DNA of 31,603 nucleotides from Avisuccinivibrio sp964424565 (GCA_964424565.1 CAYRIZ010000021.1:1-31603); one strand, 5' to 3'; shown: positions 1 to 8,477, numbered from the stretch's first letter. Made by a program: numbers and translations. Notes: generated by a model from the letters alone, not told the origin.

Positions 1-26
1 CAAACCCCTTGCTGGAAGCGGGTTTG
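1..26. other. Inverted repeat at window edge
   Basis: CAAACCC (1-7) is the exact reverse complement of GGGTTTG (20-26), separated by 12 bases. No T-run follows on either strand inside the window. It may be the 3' hairpin of a gene lying to the left, but the edge prevents a firm call. Confidence 0.35.
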
Positions 27-101
27 CGGTCAATTTTGAAAACCGAAAGTAGAGGTCTTAACTCACAAGTAATCTTTCACTTTCTAAATCCCAACTTTAG
101 T

Positions 102-126
102 CGGGCTGATTTACAGCCCGGCATTT
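102..126 (+). terminator. Hairpin just upstream of the TPR-CHAT gene
   Basis: CGGGCTG (102-108) pairs perfectly with CAGCCCG (114-120) across a 5-base loop and is followed by GCATTTTATC. The T-tract is short, so it could be a weak terminator of an upstream transcript or a structured leader of the gene starting at 142. No convincing promoter was found in bases 1-101. Confidence 0.4.
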
Positions 127-141
127 TATCGGGGCAGTCGT

Positions 142-3100
142 ATGAATAAACGTCGGATTACAGCAGCTGCTGCAGTATTAATGCTTTTGTCCTTTAATGC
201 TGCCGCAGCATCCATGGAGGAAACCTTTCAGCAGGCTGCCGCAGCATATCAGGCCGGTGATTACGCCAAAGCCGGCAATCTTTTTATGCAGGCCGGTGAT
301 ATTGCCGCCAAATCCAACCCGGCTCAGGCCGGCATGATTTGGGGTAATGCCGGTGTGGCGCTGCTGCAGGGCGAACAGTACGCACAGGCCGCTGAGGTCT
401 ATGAAAAGATCCTGAAGCTCAAGGGCTTATCCGCCGCTGACCGACTGAATTTTGCCAAGAATTTGTTTTTCTGCCGCAGCAAGCTGGAAGAAAATGCCCT
501 GCTGGCCGAATCCATAATCAACTACTTACACGACAAACCCAAGATAGACGCAGCCGATCTCTCACTGCTGCAGGCCACCCTGGGTGATGCCTATCGCGAC
601 CTGGAATATTATTCCCAGGCCGAACAGGCCTACGGGGAAGCCTTAAAGTCCCTGGGACCCAAGGGAGATGCTGAAGATCGGGCCCGCATCCTGACCGCCC
701 GCGGCCTGTGCCAGAGCAATCTGGGACTTTATGCAGAAGCTGAGAGCTCACTGCAGCAGGCCTATGAACTGGCCCGCCAGACCCAAAATACCCAGACCAT
801 GGCCGACACCTGCAGCAATCTGGGCATCATAGCCTGGGAACAGGGCAGATACGATGATGCCTTAAATTTCCTCAATCAGGCTGTAGACACTGAGCAGTCC
901 GCCGGTCTGACCCGCAATATAGGCGTGGACAAAAACAATATAGGTCTGGTCTACAAAAGCATGGGCAGTCACGTCCGTGCCATGGACTTCATCAATGACA
1001 GCATCAACATAGCTCGGGAAGTACAAAATACCAGAGACGAGGGCATAGCTACCGTCAACCGCGCGCTGCTGTACCGCATAGGCGGCAATTATGCTGCAGC
1101 AGGACAGGACTACAACAAAGCAGTAGCCCTGTTTAAAGAATGCGGCTTTAAGGAAGGCCTGGCCGGAGCCTATCTGGGCATGGGCCGCATGGCCTATCTG
1201 GTCTCAGGCGACGCGGACAAAGCCCTGGCTTTGTATCAGGACGCTCTTGGTATTTATGAAGAAATAGGTCTGCCGCGGGCCCAGGCTGAAACCTTAATAC
1301 AGATAGCAGAGATCTATAAAAACAAAGCCAAGCCGCACAGCGCCACCAGAGATCTGGCCCTGGAACTGGAAGATGATGACGACACCGCAGCTCCCGGGCT
1401 TAGTGACCATGAACTTGCCGCCACCATCCGCGATCTCAGCCAGAGAGCTTTGGATATTGCCGAACCGCGCGGCATTTTGGAACTGATCTGGTCTGCTCAT
1501 CAGGAGCTGGGCTATGCCGCCTATAAGGACGGTGACCTGCAGGGCAGTTACAAACACTACATGAAGGCCGTGGACATAGTGGGCGCCATGTATGTTTCAG
1601 TATCGCAGGCAGAAATGTTCGGCGAATACATGGCAGGCAAGGAAGATCTCTACAGCGAAGCCCAGACCGTATGCGGTGCCCTGTATGAGCAGACAGGCGA
1701 TCCCAAGTATCTCGACCGTCTGCTGCAGCTGGGCGAAACCCTGCGCAATGAAATTCAAAAGGCCAGTGCCGCTCTGGCCAATGTCAAATTTATTGATAAG
1801 GACAAGGAAGCCTTATTCAACAAGCTCAGCTCTCTGCAGAAAGCCAAGAGCGCCGCCCAAAAGTCCATACCTGAAGCGGTCAAACCGGCAGCTGCCGCTC
1901 AGGCCTCAGCTGAAGATCAGGCCGACAGCAGGCTCAGACAAAGTGAAATAGACACACAGCAGCAGAGAGTAGAGCAGCTTGACGCCGACTATGAACAGGC
2001 CTTGGCCGAGTGGGAACAGCAGTATCCTGGCGAAAAATCATTGTTTGATTCCAGAGCCCGCGTCAATATTCAGGATCTGCAGGCCAATATAGGCAGTGAA
2101 GATGTGGTGCTGCTGTACACCTCGCTGTCCGATCGTCTCCTCATCACTGCCGTCACTCAGGACAAGGTGAATTTCGCAGCAGTTGAAGCTCCCAAGAGCG
2201 CCATAGATCAGCTGATCCGCGATGACTACAGCATCAACTACCTGGAAAATGACTGGCCGCGTAATAAAGATGATGTCAACTACACCCCCGCCATGCTGCA
2301 GGAAGTGCAGGATCGCATCAACAAGATTTTCGGTGAGCTCTACAGCATGCTCATTAAGCCGGTCAGCGGCAGTATAGCGGGCAAAAAACGCCTGTATGTA
2401 GTCAGTGACGGCTTCATCTCCCAGCTGCCTTTTGCCTCGCTGGTGTCAGCTGTGGAGGCAGACGGCACTCCGGTCTACCTGATAGAAGATTACGACATCT
2501 CCTATTTGAGACCTTCCTTTATCGAGGCCATCAAGAAGCCTGTAGCCACCGGCCGGGCCAAGAAGCTTTTTGCCATGGCCAATGCCGACAACACCAACTT
2601 CCCCATGGCTCTGCTCGAAGGCTCCATAGCCGAGGTGGCCAATGTCAGCAAGGAAGTTACCGGCGGCAGCGACAACAAAGATCTGGCCTTGGAGCAGCTT
2701 ATCTCCGGCACTTCCGAGGCCCAGGCCCAAATCAGAATTCAGGGCATGTTCCAGGACACTGATACCGGCAGCCTCAGCAAGCCGTCTGAAGTCTGGCTGC
2801 GGGAGAAATTTGCCGAAAACTCCTACGAAATTCTCTATTTCGCCACCCACGGTATGCCTTACTCCGACACCTACACTTCCGTACAGAGCTGCTACAAGTA
2901 CTTCCAGAAGCAAAGCTACGATTTCAGGCAGGAACTGGCCCAAAGCCGCGCCGCCGGAGAGCTCTCTGAGACGCTGCAGCAGCAGAAGAAGGGAGTACTG
3001 CAGCGGCTGAAAATTGCCGCTATGTCGGAAGACAATCTCAAGGGCATATCTCCTTTGAATGCCTTCCTGTATTTGAGCTCATCTGCAGGCCAGGACATTT

Positions 3101-3606
3101 TGACCGGCAGCGTACCCGAGTCTGAGGACGGTCTGCTTACCGCCAAGGAAATTCTGGAGCTGCCTGATCAAAGTTTCAGCAACACCCGTTACGTGATCTT
3201 ATCGGCCTGCAATACAGCTGTGACCTATGCTCCCAAAGCCCTGCGGGCCGATATGGATACCGACGGGGTCTATGACACGGCAGAAGTCAAAGCCGAGCTG
3301 ACCAGACTGGGCTTCCTGCCCGGAGTGGATCAGGTAAGTTTTGTGGACACCTTCATGCGCAAAGGGGTGCAGAACGTATACGGCAATTTCTGGTTCGTAG
3401 ATGACAGCATGTCTTCTGAGCTCATGAGCCGTTTCTTTGCCAACCTGTCCGCTCAGGGCGATCAGCCTGATGCAGTGGTTGCCTTTAATGCCGCCCAGCG
3501 CTCAGTCATTCTCGAGGCCAAGCAGGGCCGGCAGGTAGCAGGTTATAAGCCCAGAGAGGTACTGCAGCCTTACTTATGGGCACCGGGAGCAATCTTCGGC
3601 AAGTAA
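142..3606 (+). CDS. Exported TPR protein with C-terminal CHAT (caspase-like) domain
   Basis: A 1154-aa protein. The first ~24 residues form a signal peptide (MNKRR, then a hydrophobic Ala/Leu stretch ending near AAAAS), so it is likely periplasmic or cell-surface. Residues ~30-500 are tandem helical pairs of TPR type, with repeated A-x-x-Y-x-x-A patterns such as YAQAAEVYEKIL and YDDALNFLNQAV. A coiled-coil, Gln/Ala-rich stretch follows at ~545-630. The rest fits the CHAT family (Caspase HetF Associated with TPRs): ATHG places the catalytic His at H903 and LSACNTA places the catalytic Cys at C1023. CHAT domains are cysteine proteases or protease-like modules, here presumably regulated through the TPR scaffold; no substrate can be inferred. 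Just after C1023 lies an EF-hand-like loop at 1037-1048. The ATG has only a weak upstream purine tract (GGGGC). The next gene starts 38 bp downstream and is probably cotranscribed. Confidence 0.9.
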   Translation: MNKRRITAAAAVLMLLSFNAAAASMEETFQQAAAAYQAGDYAKAGNLFMQAGDIAAKSNPAQAGMIWGNAGVALLQGEQYAQAAEVYEKILKLKGLSAADRLNFAKNLFFCRSKLEENALLAESIINYLHDKPKIDAADLSLLQATLGDAYRDLEYYSQAEQAYGEALKSLGPKGDAEDRARILTARGLCQSNLGLYAEAESSLQQAYELARQTQNTQTMADTCSNLGIIAWEQGRYDDALNFLNQAVDTEQSAGLTRNIGVDKNNIGLVYKSMGSHVRAMDFINDSINIAREVQNTRDEGIATVNRALLYRIGGNYAAAGQDYNKAVALFKECGFKEGLAGAYLGMGRMAYLVSGDADKALALYQDALGIYEEIGLPRAQAETLIQIAEIYKNKAKPHSATRDLALELEDDDDTAAPGLSDHELAATIRDLSQRALDIAEPRGILELIWSAHQELGYAAYKDGDLQGSYKHYMKAVDIVGAMYVSVSQAEMFGEYMAGKEDLYSEAQTVCGALYEQTGDPKYLDRLLQLGETLRNEIQKASAALANVKFIDKDKEALFNKLSSLQKAKSAAQKSIPEAVKPAAAAQASAEDQADSRLRQSEIDTQQQRVEQLDADYEQALAEWEQQYPGEKSLFDSRARVNIQDLQANIGSEDVVLLYTSLSDRLLITAVTQDKVNFAAVEAPKSAIDQLIRDDYSINYLENDWPRNKDDVNYTPAMLQEVQDRINKIFGELYSMLIKPVSGSIAGKKRLYVVSDGFISQLPFASLVSAVEADGTPVYLIEDYDISYLRPSFIEAIKKPVATGRAKKLFAMANADNTNFPMALLEGSIAEVANVSKEVTGGSDNKDLALEQLISGTSEAQAQIRIQGMFQDTDTGSLSKPSEVWLREKFAENSYEILYFATHGMPYSDTYTSVQSCYKYFQKQSYDFRQELAQSRAAGELSETLQQQKKGVLQRLKIAAMSEDNLKGISPLNAFLYLSSSAGQDILTGSVPESEDGLLTAKEILELPDQSFSNTRYVILSACNTAVTYAPKALRADMDTDGVYDTAEVKAELTRLGFLPGVDQVSFVDTFMRKGVQNVYGNFWFVDDSMSSELMSRFFANLSAQGDQPDAVVAFNAAQRSVILEAKQGRQVAGYKPREVLQPYLWAPGAIFGK

Positions 3607-3644
3607 AGGATTAAGCTAAATTGATATCAAAAAAGGAGATGTGT

Positions 3645-4499
3645 ATGTTAGCTAAAGTAAAAGAGCACAAGATCATTATGTGGCTGATAGCTCTGCTTGC
3701 CCTGTGCGGTATAGCCATAGCAGCCAGCGATCTCATGGGCCAGTCCAACAAGACCTGTGCCGATGCCGGCATCAACGGTGCCAAGATGGAACTGGCTTCC
3801 CTGGATACCATTAAGCAGAGCGAAAGCAATCCTGTGAACTGGCAGCAGGAGCGCAAGCTGAGAAAGGCCATAGATGCAGCTGACAAGAAGTACTCCACTC
3901 TGGCCCAAAAGGCTTCTGCTGAAGTCAGCAGCAGTGGTGAAGTTACCGCCTCCACCCGCAAAGCCGGTCTGGACTGTGCTCAGCAGTACAAGGCAGCAAG
4001 CGAGACTTATGCCAAGTTCTGGGATGACAACAACGGCAAAACCCGTGCCCGCCTGGCCAGGGAAGCCGGTGAGGCCCGCGTGAAGAATGCCGACATGCTC
4101 TTCAACAAGATCGATGCCGATAAGATTGAAGCCTACAACGATCAGATGGAATCCCTGGCTGATGCCCGCAAGGCTTACCTGGAGGAAGCCAAGACCGACG
4201 TTTCCGCCAAAGACAGAGCCGCCATCAAGGCAGATCTTACTCCGCGCCTGCAGGCTCTGACCTCTGATTTCGTCAATCTCGCCAATATGGTTACCAACCT
4301 GATCTCTCAGGTTAAGGATCAGGTGGGCAGCGGTGACATAGGCGGCCTGGTATCCTGCACCCGTCAGGCTATACTGGAGTCCGACAGCGACAATCCGGTG
4401 ATGGCTCTGCTCTCTCCTCTGACCGAGCTTTTGTCCCTGACGCAGTCCCTGGTTTCAGATGCCAAGACCCTGGCCAGCGATATAGCTGATATAAATTAA
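3645..4499 (+). CDS. Exported helical protein, partner of the TPR-CHAT gene (unknown function)
   Basis: A 284-aa protein of unrecognised family. I chose ATG 3645 because the Shine-Dalgarno AAAAGGAG (3631-3638) sits six bases before it. The in-frame TTG at 3621 would place the SD inside the gene, and ATG 3639 would abut it. Residues ~8-26 form one hydrophobic segment (around IIMWLIALLALCGIAIAA), a signal peptide or N-terminal anchor. The mature part is Lys/Ala/Glu-rich and predicted almost entirely helical, with coiled-coil-like patterns around residues 45-180. Three cysteines remain in the mature part, so one disulfide is possible. It lies 38 bp after the TPR-CHAT stop and ahead of a strong terminator, so the two form a likely bicistronic operon. 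A substrate, chaperone or inhibitor of the CHAT protein is conceivable but not shown. Confidence 0.8.
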   Translation: MLAKVKEHKIIMWLIALLALCGIAIAASDLMGQSNKTCADAGINGAKMELASLDTIKQSESNPVNWQQERKLRKAIDAADKKYSTLAQKASAEVSSSGEVTASTRKAGLDCAQQYKAASETYAKFWDDNNGKTRARLAREAGEARVKNADMLFNKIDADKIEAYNDQMESLADARKAYLEEAKTDVSAKDRAAIKADLTPRLQALTSDFVNLANMVTNLISQVKDQVGSGDIGGLVSCTRQAILESDSDNPVMALLSPLTELLSLTQSLVSDAKTLASDIADIN

Positions 4500-4519
4500 G
4501 ATCTTTTCGTACCCTTCCA

Positions 4520-4542
4520 CCCCGGCACCTGCCGGGGTTTTT
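4520..4542 (+). terminator. Rho-independent terminator after the TPR-CHAT operon
   Basis: CCCCGGC (4520-4526) pairs with GCCGGGG (4531-4537) around an ACCT loop, followed directly by five T residues. It ends the two-gene TPR-CHAT operon and lies just 12 bases before the next start codon. Confidence 0.9.
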
Positions 4543-4553
4543 AGATCCTGCAT

Positions 4554-5324
4554 ATGAACAAATCAATTTCTCTTTTGCTGGGTGCTGCCGCGGCTGTACT
4601 GCTGCTGCAGCCGGCACAGTCACAAATACTCGACGAAATACTGGGACACGGGGCAGTAGGGGTAATCAGCAGCCAGAGACCGGCCCGGCCGGCGGTGGCA
4701 GTCAAATTTCCCGGCCGCCTGCTGGGCGGAGCCACAGATCATGAGGGCCTGTACTCCTTTAAAGCCTCATGGAAATACCGCTCTGATACCTACGAGCTGG
4801 TTTTTGCCCGGGGAGAAGATCTGGCCCGCTGCATCTATTCCCTGGCCATACACGCCGGAGACATCTCGGCCGACACCAAGCCTGAGCGTTTTTACCGCGG
4901 GGTATCCGGCTTTCACTACAGCATTGATCAGGTGGTTTCCTGGCTCAACCACACTGCAGCCGCCGATCTCAGCGCAGATGAACAAAAATTCGTACAAATG
5001 CTGTACGACGATAAGGTGATCAGCTTAAGCGGCGGCAGGTATCAGGCCGCAAATATAGGGCATATTCTCGGCGCCGCCCCCGGACTGAAGCGCAGCTACG
5101 AGCAGAATATTACGCATGAGCGTCTTCATGTGCTGTGGGACTGCGATGCCGGCATGAAAGCCAAATTTACCAATCAGTTCAAAGCCTTGTCGGCCGAGGA
5201 ACAGGCTGCTGTGCGCCAAAGCCTCAAACAGTACAATCAAAGCAATGAAGCGCAGCTGATTGAGGAGTGGGCCATTGCCCTGGCCGAACAAAACCCCGGG
5301 ATGTATTTGTGGCTTCAGCCCTGA
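4554..5324 (+). CDS. Exported protein with HExxH motif, putative metallopeptidase
   Basis: A 256-aa protein. Residues 1-~23 form a signal peptide (MNKS, a Leu/Ala core, then QPAQSQ), so the protein is exported. The notable feature is an HExxH motif, H188-E189-R-L-H192, followed by VLWDCD. Acidic residues at E237-E238 in a helix-like EEWAIAL segment are spaced plausibly for a third zinc ligand of a gluzincin. I do not recognise the family, and the peptidase call rests on the motif and context only. No good Shine-Dalgarno precedes ATG 4554, because the upstream terminator T-tract almost reaches it. The signal peptide begins exactly here, which supports this start. It follows two other exported-protein genes and is followed by a strong terminator at 5423. 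Confidence 0.7.
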   Translation: MNKSISLLLGAAAAVLLLQPAQSQILDEILGHGAVGVISSQRPARPAVAVKFPGRLLGGATDHEGLYSFKASWKYRSDTYELVFARGEDLARCIYSLAIHAGDISADTKPERFYRGVSGFHYSIDQVVSWLNHTAAADLSADEQKFVQMLYDDKVISLSGGRYQAANIGHILGAAPGLKRSYEQNITHERLHVLWDCDAGMKAKFTNQFKALSAEEQAAVRQSLKQYNQSNEAQLIEEWAIALAEQNPGMYLWLQP

Positions 5325-5381
5325 GGCTTGGCCATATCTTCTTGAGCTTCATCTTCCTCTTTTCAAATGCAAAGGACCGCG

Positions 5382-5415
5382 GACCGCCTGGGGATCATAA
5401 GGGCCCCTGGCGGTC
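5382..5415 (+). other. Inverted repeat between the HExxH gene and htpG
   Basis: GACCGCC (5382-5388) pairs exactly with GGCGGTC (5409-5415). The arms extend inward with TGGGG/CCCCT, giving one mismatch. It lies directly before the stronger terminator hairpin at 5423, so the 3' end of the upstream transcript can form two stacked hairpins. Confidence 0.55.
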
Positions 5416-5422
5416 TCATCCC

Positions 5423-5460
5423 GCCTCCGGCTGCCGGAGGCTTTCTTTTCTTCTTCTTTG
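5423..5460 (+). terminator. Strong rho-independent terminator
   Basis: GCCTCCGG (5423-5430) pairs perfectly with CCGGAGGC (5434-5441) across a 3-base loop, followed by a long T/C-rich tail (TTTCTTTTCTTCTTCTTTG). It terminates the gene ending at 5324 and insulates the heat-shock promoter of htpG. Confidence 0.9.
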
Positions 5461-5522
5461 CTTTAGGTTTAGGGAAAATCTGCCTTAATCCGCTCTGCTG
5501 TCCTCTCTTCTGCACTGCTGCT

Positions 5523-5551
5523 CTTGAAAAGCCTTACCCCAGTCCCCATGT
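5523..5551 (+). promoter_or_regulatory. Sigma-32 heat-shock promoter of htpG
   Basis: The -35 element CTTGAAA (5523-5529) and -10 element CCCCATGT (5544-5551) match the E. coli RpoH consensus (CTTGAAA, then CCCCATNT) at every defined position, with a 14-base spacer. Transcription would start near 5558-5560, leaving a leader of about 48 bases before ATG 5607. The -10 overlaps a perfect palindrome, CCCCAT-GT-ATGGGG (5544-5557). Confidence 0.9.
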
Positions 5552-5606
5552 ATGGGGCAAAACAGATTTTTGTCCGCGCTTTGTGCGCTAAAGGAGTTAA
5601 ATAAAA

Positions 5607-7511
5607 ATGACCGCTGAGGTTCATGGTTTTCAAACTGAAGTTGCCAAGCTGTTAAATCTGCTGGCCAATTCACTGTATTCCAACAAGGAAGTCTTTCTGC
5701 GTGAGCTGATCTCCAATGCCTCCGATGCCATAGACAAGCTGCATTTTCTCTCTCTGACCCAGCCTGAGCTGGTAGGGGACGATCCCAACTTCAAGATCCG
5801 CATCCGCGCCGACAAGGACAACAAGACCATTACCATCACCGACAACGGTATAGGCCTTACTCTGGCTGAAGCCAATGAGCACCTGGGCACCATAGCCAAG
5901 TCCGGCACCGAGGACTTCCTCAAGCACATGACCGGCGATGCCAGAAAGGACAGCCAGCTGATCGGCCAGTTCGGTGTAGGCTTCTACTCCTCCTTTATCG
6001 TAGCCGACAAGGTTACCGTGCTGTCCCGCTCCGCTTCCGCCAAGGCTGAGGAAGGCGTGTGCTGGGAATCCACCGGTGAGGGTACCTTTACTTCAGAGAA
6101 CATCACCCGCGAGCCGCGCGGCACTGAAATCATCCTGCACATCAAGGACAGCGAAAGCGAATTTCTGGACAGCTGGCGCCTGCGTGAGGCCATAACCAAG
6201 TACTCCGATCACATCTCCGTGCCGGTGGAGCTGTATGAAGAGAAGTATGAGCCGCAGCCTGAAGGCGAGGAAGACAGCGACAAACAGCCAGAGCCCAAGT
6301 TTGAGTATGTGCAGGTCAATGATGCCAGAGCTTTGTGGACCCGTCCGGCCAAGGAAATCAAGGACGAGGAATACAACGAGTTCTACAAGCACCTGACCTC
6401 TGATTATCAGGATCCGCTCACTCATGCCCACAACAAGGTGGAAGGCGAGCTGGAATACACCTCTCTGCTCTTTGTGCCGCGCCAGGCTCCCTGGGATCTG
6501 TTCTCCCGTGACAACAAGCACGGCCTCAAGCTCTTTGTGCACCGCGTCTTCATCATGGATGAGGCCGAGCAGTTCCTGCCCAATTACCTGCGTTTCGTCA
6601 AAGGTCTGGTGGACACTGATGCCCTGCCGCTGAACGTCTCCCGTGAGATGCTGCAGGAAAGCTCAATCACCCGCAAGCTCAAGAAGGCCCTGACCAAGCG
6701 CGTGCTGACCATGCTCGACAAGCTCTCCAAGACCGACGATTACAAGACCTTCTGGGCGCAGTTCGGCAATGCCCTGAAGGAGGGCCCGGTGGAGGATTAC
6801 GCCAACAGTGAGGCCGTGCTGAAGCTGCTGCGCTTTGCTTCCACCACCGATACCAGCGCCGAGCAGCATGTCAGCCTGGAAGATTACGTCTCCCGCATGA
6901 AGGAAAAGCAGGAGAACATCTACTATCTGACCGCCGACAGCTACAATGCCGCCTTAAGCTCTCCTTACCTCGAGCAGCTGAAAAACAAGGGCATTGAAGT
7001 GCTGCTGATGTGGGAGCGCGTGGATGAGTGGCTGATGGGCAATGTCCGGGAGTATGCCGGCAAGCAGTTCGTCTCCGTGACTTCCTCCGACCTGAAGCTC
7101 GGTGAGCTGCAGGATGAGGCAGAGCAGAAGAAGCAGGAAGAAAGCGCCGCTGAGAACAAGGATCTGGTAGAGCGCTTCAAGCAGGTCTTAGGCGACAAGG
7201 TGCAGGACGTCCGCGTCTCCACCCGCCTGATTGACAGCCCTTCCTGCGTGGTGGCCGAAAACGGCCGGGCCATGACTGCCCAGATGCGCCGCATCATGGA
7301 GGCTGCCGGTCAGACCCTGCCTGATGAGAAATTCATCCTGGAGATCAATCCCGAGCACGCCCTGATTGCCAAGGCTGCCGCCGAGAGCGATGACGAGCGC
7401 TTCGGCCGCTGGGCTGAGCTCATCTTCTCCCAGGCTCTGCTGTCCGATCAGGGTTCCCTCAAGGATCCTGCTTCTTTTGTGAAAGTGCTCAACAGCCTGC
7501 TTTTAGGTTAA
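5607..7511 (+). CDS. htpG: Molecular chaperone HtpG (bacterial Hsp90)
   Basis: A 634-aa protein close to the usual 620-630 aa length. HtpG is a cytosolic homodimeric ATP-driven chaperone that remodels client proteins with the DnaK system. The N-terminal GHKL ATPase domain is clear: ELISNASDAIDKL supplies the catalytic Glu and Mg-binding Asn, DNGIGL is the nucleotide-binding Asp motif, and GTIAKSGT and IGQFGVGFYSSF form the ATP lid and glycine-rich loop. The middle domain contains RVFIMDEAEQFLPNYLRFVKG and the conserved Arg-bearing PLNVSREMLQES region. The C-terminal dimerisation region is complete. ATG 5607 follows AAGGAG (5591-5596). A sigma-32 promoter lies upstream, and adk follows 71 bp after the stop, an arrangement common in gammaproteobacteria. 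Confidence 0.98.
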   Translation: MTAEVHGFQTEVAKLLNLLANSLYSNKEVFLRELISNASDAIDKLHFLSLTQPELVGDDPNFKIRIRADKDNKTITITDNGIGLTLAEANEHLGTIAKSGTEDFLKHMTGDARKDSQLIGQFGVGFYSSFIVADKVTVLSRSASAKAEEGVCWESTGEGTFTSENITREPRGTEIILHIKDSESEFLDSWRLREAITKYSDHISVPVELYEEKYEPQPEGEEDSDKQPEPKFEYVQVNDARALWTRPAKEIKDEEYNEFYKHLTSDYQDPLTHAHNKVEGELEYTSLLFVPRQAPWDLFSRDNKHGLKLFVHRVFIMDEAEQFLPNYLRFVKGLVDTDALPLNVSREMLQESSITRKLKKALTKRVLTMLDKLSKTDDYKTFWAQFGNALKEGPVEDYANSEAVLKLLRFASTTDTSAEQHVSLEDYVSRMKEKQENIYYLTADSYNAALSSPYLEQLKNKGIEVLLMWERVDEWLMGNVREYAGKQFVSVTSSDLKLGELQDEAEQKKQEESAAENKDLVERFKQVLGDKVQDVRVSTRLIDSPSCVVAENGRAMTAQMRRIMEAAGQTLPDEKFILEINPEHALIAKAAAESDDERFGRWAELIFSQALLSDQGSLKDPASFVKVLNSLLLG

Positions 7512-7523
7512 GCCGCTTTTGCC

Positions 7524-7529
7524 TATAAT
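7524..7529 (+). promoter_or_regulatory. Candidate -10 element for adk
   Basis: A perfect TATAAT lies 13 bases after the htpG stop and 54 bases before the adk ATG. A matching -35 at 17-18 bp is poor (TTTTAG-like). It is offered as a possible housekeeping promoter that would let adk be expressed independently of heat shock. Confidence 0.45.
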
Positions 7530-7539
7530 TGCACAGAAA

Positions 7540-7559
7540 GGCGGGGGAGAGACCCCGCC
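7540..7559 (+). other. Hairpin in the htpG-adk spacer
   Basis: GGCGGGG (7540-7546) pairs perfectly with CCCCGCC (7553-7559) around GAGAGA. No T-run follows, so it is not a normal terminator. It would form a stable stem in the adk leader about 24 bases before the start codon. It could shape mRNA stability between the two genes. Confidence 0.55.
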
Positions 7560-7582
7560 GCTTGAATTGCACAGGAGTTGAT

Positions 7583-8227
7583 ATGCGTATTATTCTTTTA
7601 GGACCCCCGGGAGCCGGCAAGGGCACTCAGGCGCAGACCATTACTGCAGACTACAGCATTCCGCAGATCTCCACCGGTGACATGCTGCGCGCTGCCATCA
7701 AGGCCGGAACTGAGCTGGGCATGAAGGCCAAATCGGTAATGGATGCCGGTCAGCTGGTGTCTGATGACATCATTCTGGGACTGGTCAAAGAACGCATTGC
7801 CCAGGATGACTGCCGCAACGGCTTCTTATTTGACGGCTTCCCGCGCACCATTCCGCAGGCTCAGGCCTTGGTCGATGCCGGCATAGCCATAGATGCCGTG
7901 ATCGAGCTGCAGGTGCCGGATGAAAAGATCGTCAGACGCATGAGCGGCAGACGTGTGCATCCTGGCTCAGGCCGCACCTATCATGTAGTCTACAATCCGC
8001 CCAAGGTAGAGGGCCGTGATGACGTGACCGGTGAGCCGCTGGTGACCCGTCCTGATGATGAAGAGAGCACGGTGCGCAGCCGCCTGAAGGTCTATCACAG
8101 CCAGACCGAGCCGCTGGTGACCTTCTACAAGGATCTCAGCGCCAAAGGCCAGACCCGCTTTGCCGCCATAGACGCCGATCGTCCGGTGGAGGACATTGCC
8201 GCCGATATCCGGGCAGTGCTGGCCTGA
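7583..8227 (+). CDS. adk: Adenylate kinase
   Basis: A 214-aa protein, identical in length to E. coli Adk. It catalyses ATP + AMP to 2 ADP in the cytosol and keeps adenine nucleotides balanced. The P-loop GPPGAGKGT is at residues 7-15, the AMP-binding STGDMLR follows near 30, and FDGFPRT lies near 81-87. The long LID domain (about 122-159) starts with GRRVHPGSGRTYH and lacks the four Cys of zinc-containing Adks, as expected for a gammaproteobacterium. I chose ATG 7583 because AGGAG (7573-7577) is well placed and the protein begins with the canonical MRIILLGPPG; the open frame extends 54 bases further up without support. A strong terminator follows. Confidence 0.98.
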   Translation: MRIILLGPPGAGKGTQAQTITADYSIPQISTGDMLRAAIKAGTELGMKAKSVMDAGQLVSDDIILGLVKERIAQDDCRNGFLFDGFPRTIPQAQALVDAGIAIDAVIELQVPDEKIVRRMSGRRVHPGSGRTYHVVYNPPKVEGRDDVTGEPLVTRPDDEESTVRSRLKVYHSQTEPLVTFYKDLSAKGQTRFAAIDADRPVEDIAADIRAVLA

Positions 8228-8251
8228 TCATCTATTCAATGATTCAATAAA

Positions 8252-8269
8252 ACAGCCGGTATAGGCTGT
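8252..8269 (+). other. Hairpin downstream of adk
   Basis: ACAGCC (8252-8257) pairs with GGCTGT (8264-8269) around a 6-base loop, followed by CCTTTACC. It lies 14 bases before the main adk terminator and probably forms part of the same 3' end. Confidence 0.5.
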
Positions 8270-8283
8270 CCTTTACCTCTATA

Positions 8284-8307
8284 CCCGCCTGCTGTGGCGG
8301 GTTTTTT
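8284..8307 (+). terminator. Rho-independent terminator of adk
   Basis: CCCGCC (8284-8289) pairs perfectly with GGCGGG (8296-8301) around TGCTGT, followed immediately by six T residues. Confidence 0.93.
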
Positions 8308-8477
8308 CCTGCCGGCAAAAACGCTACAATGAGAGCAGACAGCATCTTTTGCAGACCCTGCAGCGCACTGCCTCTCAGGCACAAAAGAACAACAATGTCT
8401 GTTTTGTCTGCAGGCCGCCCCGGCGGTCCGGCAGCGGCGTTTTTTGGGAAAAGGCAGACCTTTCAAAGGATTTCATC

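Noticed and set aside
5267..5591. Small plus-strand open frames between the HExxH gene and htpG
   Set aside because: They read through two hairpins, a terminator T-tract and the sigma-32 promoter, with no ribosome binding sites.
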